Assembly (NCBI GenBank): GCA_028819005.1
Contig: JAPPMP010000009.1
Coordinates: 7,347-71,346 of the forward strand
Direction: 5' to 3'
Length of the DNA stretch: 64,000 bases
DNA from: Acidimicrobiaceae bacterium
GTDB lineage: Bacteria > Actinomycetota > Acidimicrobiia > Acidimicrobiales > Aldehydirespiratoraceae
Of this stretch, positions 60,819 to 64,000 are shown piece after piece. Under the pieces are notes generated by a model, which searched no databases, was not told the origin of the DNA, and saw nothing but the letters and a program-made list of their open reading frames with translations. The position numbers and the translations under genes are program-made. The stretch's first letter is position 1. Every line of letters begins with the position of its first letter.

Positions 60819-61362
60819 AGCGGGGGTCCACCGGCAAGTCCCCGCCGAGTGGCGGGCCGGTCGGGAATCTGTCCGGCGCCGGACCCTCGCATTCGACGCC
60901 GCAGAGCGGGGCGAGCGGCAAACAGACCAGGGCGACCTCACGCAGCATGGGTCCCAGGTCAAGGCCGTCGCCTTGCAGTGCTTCTCGCAGCGCCCACGTC
61001 TCTCCCTCGGTCGGATCCACCTCGAACAGCTCCTGAATCTCAACTACGAGATCCCCCTCCATGGGTTCCAAACAGCGACGACAGGGCACGGACCAGATTC
61101 CACGGGCCGTACCGCTGACCAGCACACTGTCGGCGCCGGCTCGTCGGGAAACGTCCTCGAGGGCGTCGGCCGTGTCGGGGTAGGAGCCGGTGCGCTCCAA
61201 CACGAGATCCAGCGACAGGCGACCGTCGACCACCGTTGAACGCATTCCAGAATCGGACAACTCCAAGTCGGCGAGCTTCGCCTCTGTTCTAAGGGGCAAC
61301 CGATCCTCGGCCTGGCCGAAGAGCCCAGTTGTGTCCACCACGAATTGAGCGCTCTGGGTCAC
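60784..61362 (-). CDS. DUF177/YceD family protein
   Basis: A 192-residue member of the YceD/DUF177 family encoded before rpmF, as in most bacteria. SVPCRRCLEPMEGDLVVEI carries the conserved CxxC, with QELFEVDP and CLPLAPLCGVECEGP after. The family is linked to 23S rRNA accumulation and ribosome assembly. GTG 61362 has AGGA 6 bases upstream and overlaps the preceding stop by 4 bp (GTGA). Its 3' end is part of a four-copy repeat tract. Confidence 0.9.
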   Translation of the reverse strand: MTQSAQFVVDTTGLFGQAEDRLPLRTEAKLADLELSDSGMRSTVVDGRLSLDLVLERTGSYPDTADALEDVSRRAGADSVLVSGTARGIWSVPCRRCLEPMEGDLVVEIQELFEVDPTEGETWALREALQGDGLDLGPMLREVALVCLPLAPLCGVECEGPAPDRFPTGPPLGGDLPVDPRWSALDELTFDA

Positions 61363-61934
61363 TCGCGATCCTGGTCGAAGAACTCGTCTCCGCGCTGGGA
61401 GGGAAGTTCGGGGCTCGACTCCTGGGATTGCGCAGCGCCCTGCATCCGCGACCTGCCGAACGCGACCGAGCGGGAAATACGGTCGAGCACCACTTCGAGG
61501 CGTCCGAGTTCCTGATCGCACCAGTCCTCGGTCTTCAAGCGAAGGTCCCTGGCTTCCTGTTCCGCCTCCGAGACGACTCGTCGAGCGTGGTCGTTCGCCT
61601 CTTTCGCCAGTTCAGTGCGCTGAACCATGCGCTGGGCGGTATCGCGGGCCCGCGCGATCAGCAGATCTCCCTCTCCTTGGACACGCGCCAGGAAATCATC
61701 GCGTTCTTTGAGGAGCCAGCGAGCCGCTCGAAACTCCTCCGGGAGGCTCTGCACCGCCGCATTCAACAATTCCAGAACCTCGTTCTTGTTGATTATCGAC
61801 GAGGCGGACATCGGCATCGGGCGAGCCCTCTCGATCAGATCAATAGCCGCCCTGAGGATGTCTTCGGACTCCAAGGGCCGGTACGCCGAAGGCGGCGCTT
61901 CAGAGAGAGCGTCTCCGGTGTTCTGATCGGTCAT
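61359..61934 (-). CDS. Coiled-coil protein, DivIVA/SepIVA-like
   Basis: A 191-residue mostly helical protein. NKNEVLELLNAAVQSLPEEF leads into a charged coiled coil from about residue 65 to 155 (ARARDTAQRMVQRTELAKEA, VVSEAEQEARDLRLKTEDW). Position next to DUF177, rnc and smc matches the mycobacterial Rv2927c/SepIVA gene, a septation factor. It overlaps both neighbours by 4 bp. The assignment is by synteny and coiled-coil pattern, not by catalytic motifs. Confidence 0.75.
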   Translation of the reverse strand: MTDQNTGDALSEAPPSAYRPLESEDILRAAIDLIERARPMPMSASSIINKNEVLELLNAAVQSLPEEFRAARWLLKERDDFLARVQGEGDLLIARARDTAQRMVQRTELAKEANDHARRVVSEAEQEARDLRLKTEDWCDQELGRLEVVLDRISRSVAFGRSRMQGAAQSQESSPELPSQRGDEFFDQDRE

Positions 61935-62404
61935 ACGTATCGCTCTCTCAATCGACGAGCCACGCTTTCCGGAACCATTTTAGATATGTCACCGCCGAAT
62001 CTGGTGAAGTCGCGGATGAACTTCGATGCCAGGAACGAACTGCTCGACGCCGATGGGATGAACAGCGTGTGGATGCCTGAGGCAGCGTTGTTCATCTGAG
62101 CCATCTGCAACTCGTTCTCGAAATCGGACACGGCCCTCAGGCCTTTCAGAATGAAGTCGGCTTCCATCTCCGAAGCAAGATCGACGACCAGGCCTGCGAA
62201 CATCCGCACTGTGACGTTGGGCAGGTGCTCAGTGGCCTCGCGGAGCATGGCCTCACGGTCGTTGAGATCGAAGACGCCGTCCTTGGTGGTGTTGACCATA
62301 GTGGCCACGACAACCTCGTCGAACAGCTTCGCCGCCGTCTCGATGATCTCAAGATGCCCGTTGTGAACTGGATCGAACGAACCGGGATACAGGACTCGGG
62401 TCAC
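61931..62404 (-). CDS. coaD: Phosphopantetheine adenylyltransferase
   Basis: A 157-residue CoaD. VLYPGSFDPVHNGHLEIIET holds the nucleotidyltransferase HxGH, KGLRAVSDFENELQMAQMN and FIPSASSSSFLASKFIRDF are the other signatures. It makes dephospho-CoA. GTG 62404 overlaps the rsmD stop by 4 bp (GTGA), and the longer ORF is rejected. Confidence 0.96.
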   Translation of the reverse strand: MTRVLYPGSFDPVHNGHLEIIETAAKLFDEVVVATMVNTTKDGVFDLNDREAMLREATEHLPNVTVRMFAGLVVDLASEMEADFILKGLRAVSDFENELQMAQMNNAASGIHTLFIPSASSSSFLASKFIRDFTRFGGDISKMVPESVARRLRERYV

Positions 62405-62940
62405 GGGACTTGGGTCTTTCGAGCGGCGGGGGAAAAGGCGAGCGTCACCACAGTACCTCCGTAACGGCGCACCCGATGAGTATCCCACGTTTTGGGCAGG
62501 TCGATCTCACGATCCGATTCGATGGCGACCACCGCGTCTTTCGCGTGGACGAGCAGATCCGGCCAACGATCAAACGAATACGGGGGATCCAACAACAAGA
62601 GGTCGTAGGGCTCGGCGTGGGCCAGGAACGCCGACGCGTCGGCGGGCACTACCGTCGCTTTGCCGGTCAACCCCAAGGAGTCGAGGTTCTCGCGCAGCAC
62701 CGCCAAGGCCTGCCGATCATTCTCGACGAACACCGCGCTCGCCGCTCCACGCGACAAGGCTTCGATTCCCAGCGCGCCAGATCCGGCGAACAGGTCGAGC
62801 ACGGCCGCGTCGGTGATGGCGCCGAGCGAGTACAGCGAGTTGAACATCGCCTCGCGCACGCGATCGGCGGTCGGGCGTATGGTCTCGGAGTCCCCGGCAT
62901 TGATTCGCCGTCCACCGAGCGTTCCGGCTACGACACGCAT
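62401..62940 (-). CDS. rsmD: 16S rRNA (guanine966-N2)-methyltransferase
   Basis: A 179-residue RsmD. It has MRVVAGTLGGRRI at the start, RPTADRVREAMFNSL, motif I VLDLFAGSGALGIEALSRGA and the catalytic DPPY in LLLLDPPYSFD. ATG 62940 gives the usual N-terminus, and the GTG two codons upstream is also possible. It is coupled to coaD. Confidence 0.95.
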   Translation of the reverse strand: MRVVAGTLGGRRINAGDSETIRPTADRVREAMFNSLYSLGAITDAAVLDLFAGSGALGIEALSRGAASAVFVENDRQALAVLRENLDSLGLTGKATVVPADASAFLAHAEPYDLLLLDPPYSFDRWPDLLVHAKDAVVAIESDREIDLPKTWDTHRVRRYGGTVVTLAFSPAARKTQVP

Positions 62941-63032
62941 GCGCACCAGTGTGGCCCGTGACGAGGTGCAACTGGCAGGCGGCGCGGCATTTCATCTCTG
63001 CTGTGTTGCGGAAATGAAGGTACGGTCACCTC

Positions 63033-63197
63033 ATGGGCGCACCCGAAACCATCGTTTGCGTTGATTGCGGCGGTGTTTGCCGGCTCATCTCCTACGCTCC
63101 GGACGAGGGGTTCGAGCCTGGCGACATCGTCGCTTACCGCTGCGCCGACTGCGGCGACCGCTGGGACGTCGAGTTGGCCGTCGACGACCTCGACTGA
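63033..63197 (+). CDS. Small zinc-ribbon protein, 54 aa
   Basis: This gene is too short for the ORF track. ATG 63033 to TGA 63197 encodes 54 residues with VCVDCGGVC near the start and YRCADCGDRWDVE near the end, two CxxC pairs separated by about 30 residues, which is a zinc-ribbon fold. The acidic tail is ELAVDDLD. It is divergent from rsmD and convergent with recG. Function unknown. Confidence 0.75.
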   Translation: MGAPETIVCVDCGGVCRLISYAPDEGFEPGDIVAYRCADCGDRWDVELAVDDLD

Positions 63198-63208
63198 GAT
63201 CCGCTCTT

Positions 63209-63384
63209 TGTTCGCTGCGCTCGCCGGGCCGCTGGCGCTGGGCCGGGAGAAGAGGCACCGGGTCAAGGAGGTGTTGCTCACCCTGCGCTCGCCGGGCCGC
63301 TGGACAAGATGTTCTCCACATCCTCGCCGACGTATCCCTCACCCTGCGCTCGCCGGGCCGCTGGCGCTGGGCCGGGAGAGCCGC
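63209..63384. repeat. Three-copy interspersed repeat before recG
   Basis: CTGCGCTCGCCGGGCCGCTGG occurs at 63215, 63283 and 63344 (periods 68 and 61 bp). Copies 1 and 3 extend identically to 36 bp through CGCTGGGCCGGGAGA. Copies 2 and 3 share the upstream TCACC. The unit is related to the one at 10447. No gene is present. Confidence 0.85.
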
Positions 63385-63399
63385 CTTTGTGAGCGCAGC

Positions 63400-64000
63400 T
63401 CAGCTTTTCATCAGGAACTCGGCTTCGTTGTCGCCGAGCATCAGATCAACCTCCGCGCCCAGCTCAAAGTGGTCGGCCAGTTCCGGGTCGTCGGCAATGA
63501 TCCCGATCGCAACCTCGCGGGCGAGCGACACCCACTCCTTGTCTCTTCGCAACGATGCCAGACGGAGGTCGTTGCGCCCCTTCTGACGCTCCCCCATGAT
63601 CGTGCCCTCGCCCCGGATTTCAAGGTCGACTTCGGCCAACTCGAACCCGTCGGTGCTCGCCACCAGAGCCTCGATGCGGGCTTTTCCGTCGTTGGTGCCG
63701 GGGTCGCCGAGCAGATAACAGAGCCCCTGGTGCTCGCCGCGGCCGACCCTCCCGCGGAGTTGATGCAGCTGCGCTATCCCGAACCGGTCGGCGTCGAAGA
63801 CGACCATGACCGTGGCATTGGGGACGTCGACTCCCACTTCGACCACGGTCGTCGCCACGAGCACATCGATAGAACCCTCCCGAAAGTGCGCCATCGTCGC
63901 TTCTTTCTCCGCGGGCGAGACCCGCCCGTGCAACAGGCCCACACGCAGGCCCGACAGCTCGCCGTTCTGCAGCTCCACGAAGGCGTCTTCAACACTGCGG
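63400..64000 (-). CDS. recG: ATP-dependent DNA helicase RecG (C-terminal part)
   Basis: The gene runs off the window's right edge, so only about 200 C-terminal residues are visible. RVGLLHGRVSPAEKEATMAHF, VLVATTVVEVGVDVPNATVM, QLHQLRGRVGRGEHQGLCYL (motif VI) and DLEIRGEGTIMGERQKGRND are typical of RecG. It remodels stalled replication forks. The frame continues upstream beyond 63978 without a stop. The order recG-rsmD-coaD is normal in actinobacteria. Confidence 0.93.
   Translation of the reverse strand, partial: RSVEDAFVELQNGELSGLRVGLLHGRVSPAEKEATMAHFREGSIDVLVATTVVEVGVDVPNATVMVVFDADRFGIAQLHQLRGRVGRGEHQGLCYLLGDPGTNDGKARIEALVASTDGFELAEVDLEIRGEGTIMGERQKGRNDLRLASLRRDKEWVSLAREVAIGIIADDPELADHFELGAEVDLMLGDNEAEFLMKS

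Noticed and set aside
1-64000. tRNA, rRNA or classic riboswitch
   Set aside because: I saw no tRNA T-arm context, rRNA segment or known riboswitch core. GGTTCGA strings found lie inside coding genes or CRISPR repeats.

Overview
The window is about 64 kb of high-GC DNA with an actinobacterial gene complement: CarD, an FtsK/SpoIIIE translocase, RNase J, SURF1, an LLM-class flavoenzyme, a DUF222/HNH remnant, and the neighbourhood recG-rsmD-coaD-coiled coil-DUF177-rpmF-plsX-acpP-rnc-mutM-smc. That gene order, together with the CaiB/MttB/dimethylglycine-dehydrogenase content, fits an uncultured member of the Acidimicrobiia. The taxonomic call is inference from gene content only. No rRNA or tRNA gene was seen.

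Layout. Bases 1-13.4k hold a mixed metabolic region: CaiB-type CoA transferase, glutaminyl-cyclase lipoprotein, CarD, LLM oxidoreductase, thiolase, methyltransferases, acyl-CoA dehydrogenase, epimerase and a DEAD-box helicase. Short repeat tracts separate many of these genes. Bases 13.4k-28.7k are a long minus-strand housekeeping run: rpsO, pnp, a rhomboid-like protein, dapB, SURF1, dapA, rnj, ftsK, a CaCA antiporter, rimO, pgsA and cinA. Bases 28.9k-30.1k hold a broken DUF222/HNH gene and a Phd-PIN toxin-antitoxin pair. Bases 30.18k-42.13k are a complete type I-G (formerly I-U) CRISPR-Cas locus. It has 42 identical 36-bp repeats, 41 spacers, and the minus-strand operon csb1-csb2-cas3-csb3-like-cas4/cas1-cas2, whose genes overlap or nearly touch. 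Bases 43.0k-52.0k hold an NYN-domain protein and a minus-strand methylated-amine cluster: two FAD/GcvT fusion dehydrogenases, an MttB-like methyltransferase, a 3Fe-4S ferredoxin and a ferredoxin reductase. Bases 52.1k-64k hold an aminoglycoside-phosphotransferase-like kinase, two small AT-richer membrane-protein genes and the smc-to-recG housekeeping block.

The most unusual signal lies outside the CRISPR array. At three separate places (11988-12095, 25681-25791, 29071-29181) a 36-39 bp sequence is directly repeated around a 33-37 bp unrelated segment, giving a 72-74 bp period, the same as the period of the CRISPR array (72-75 bp for most units). A fourth tract (60550-60818) has four copies with 73-79 bp periods. 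In the DUF222/HNH gene, removing one 74-bp unit restores the reading frame, so the event is a real insertion with a 37-bp target duplication that broke the gene. The geometry is what off-target integration by Cas1-Cas2 would leave. I propose, but cannot prove here, that the resident adaptation machinery has seeded CRISPR-like loci at gene ends.

Other notable points are a long potential hairpin in the rpsO-pnp interval placed like an RNase III autoregulation site, an rnc gene whose homology runs upstream to a CTG start, a MutM homologue at the usual locus that lacks its catalytic proline and zinc-finger cysteines, a rhomboid fold without the catalytic serine, and a leaderless toxin-antitoxin promoter with a palindromic operator.
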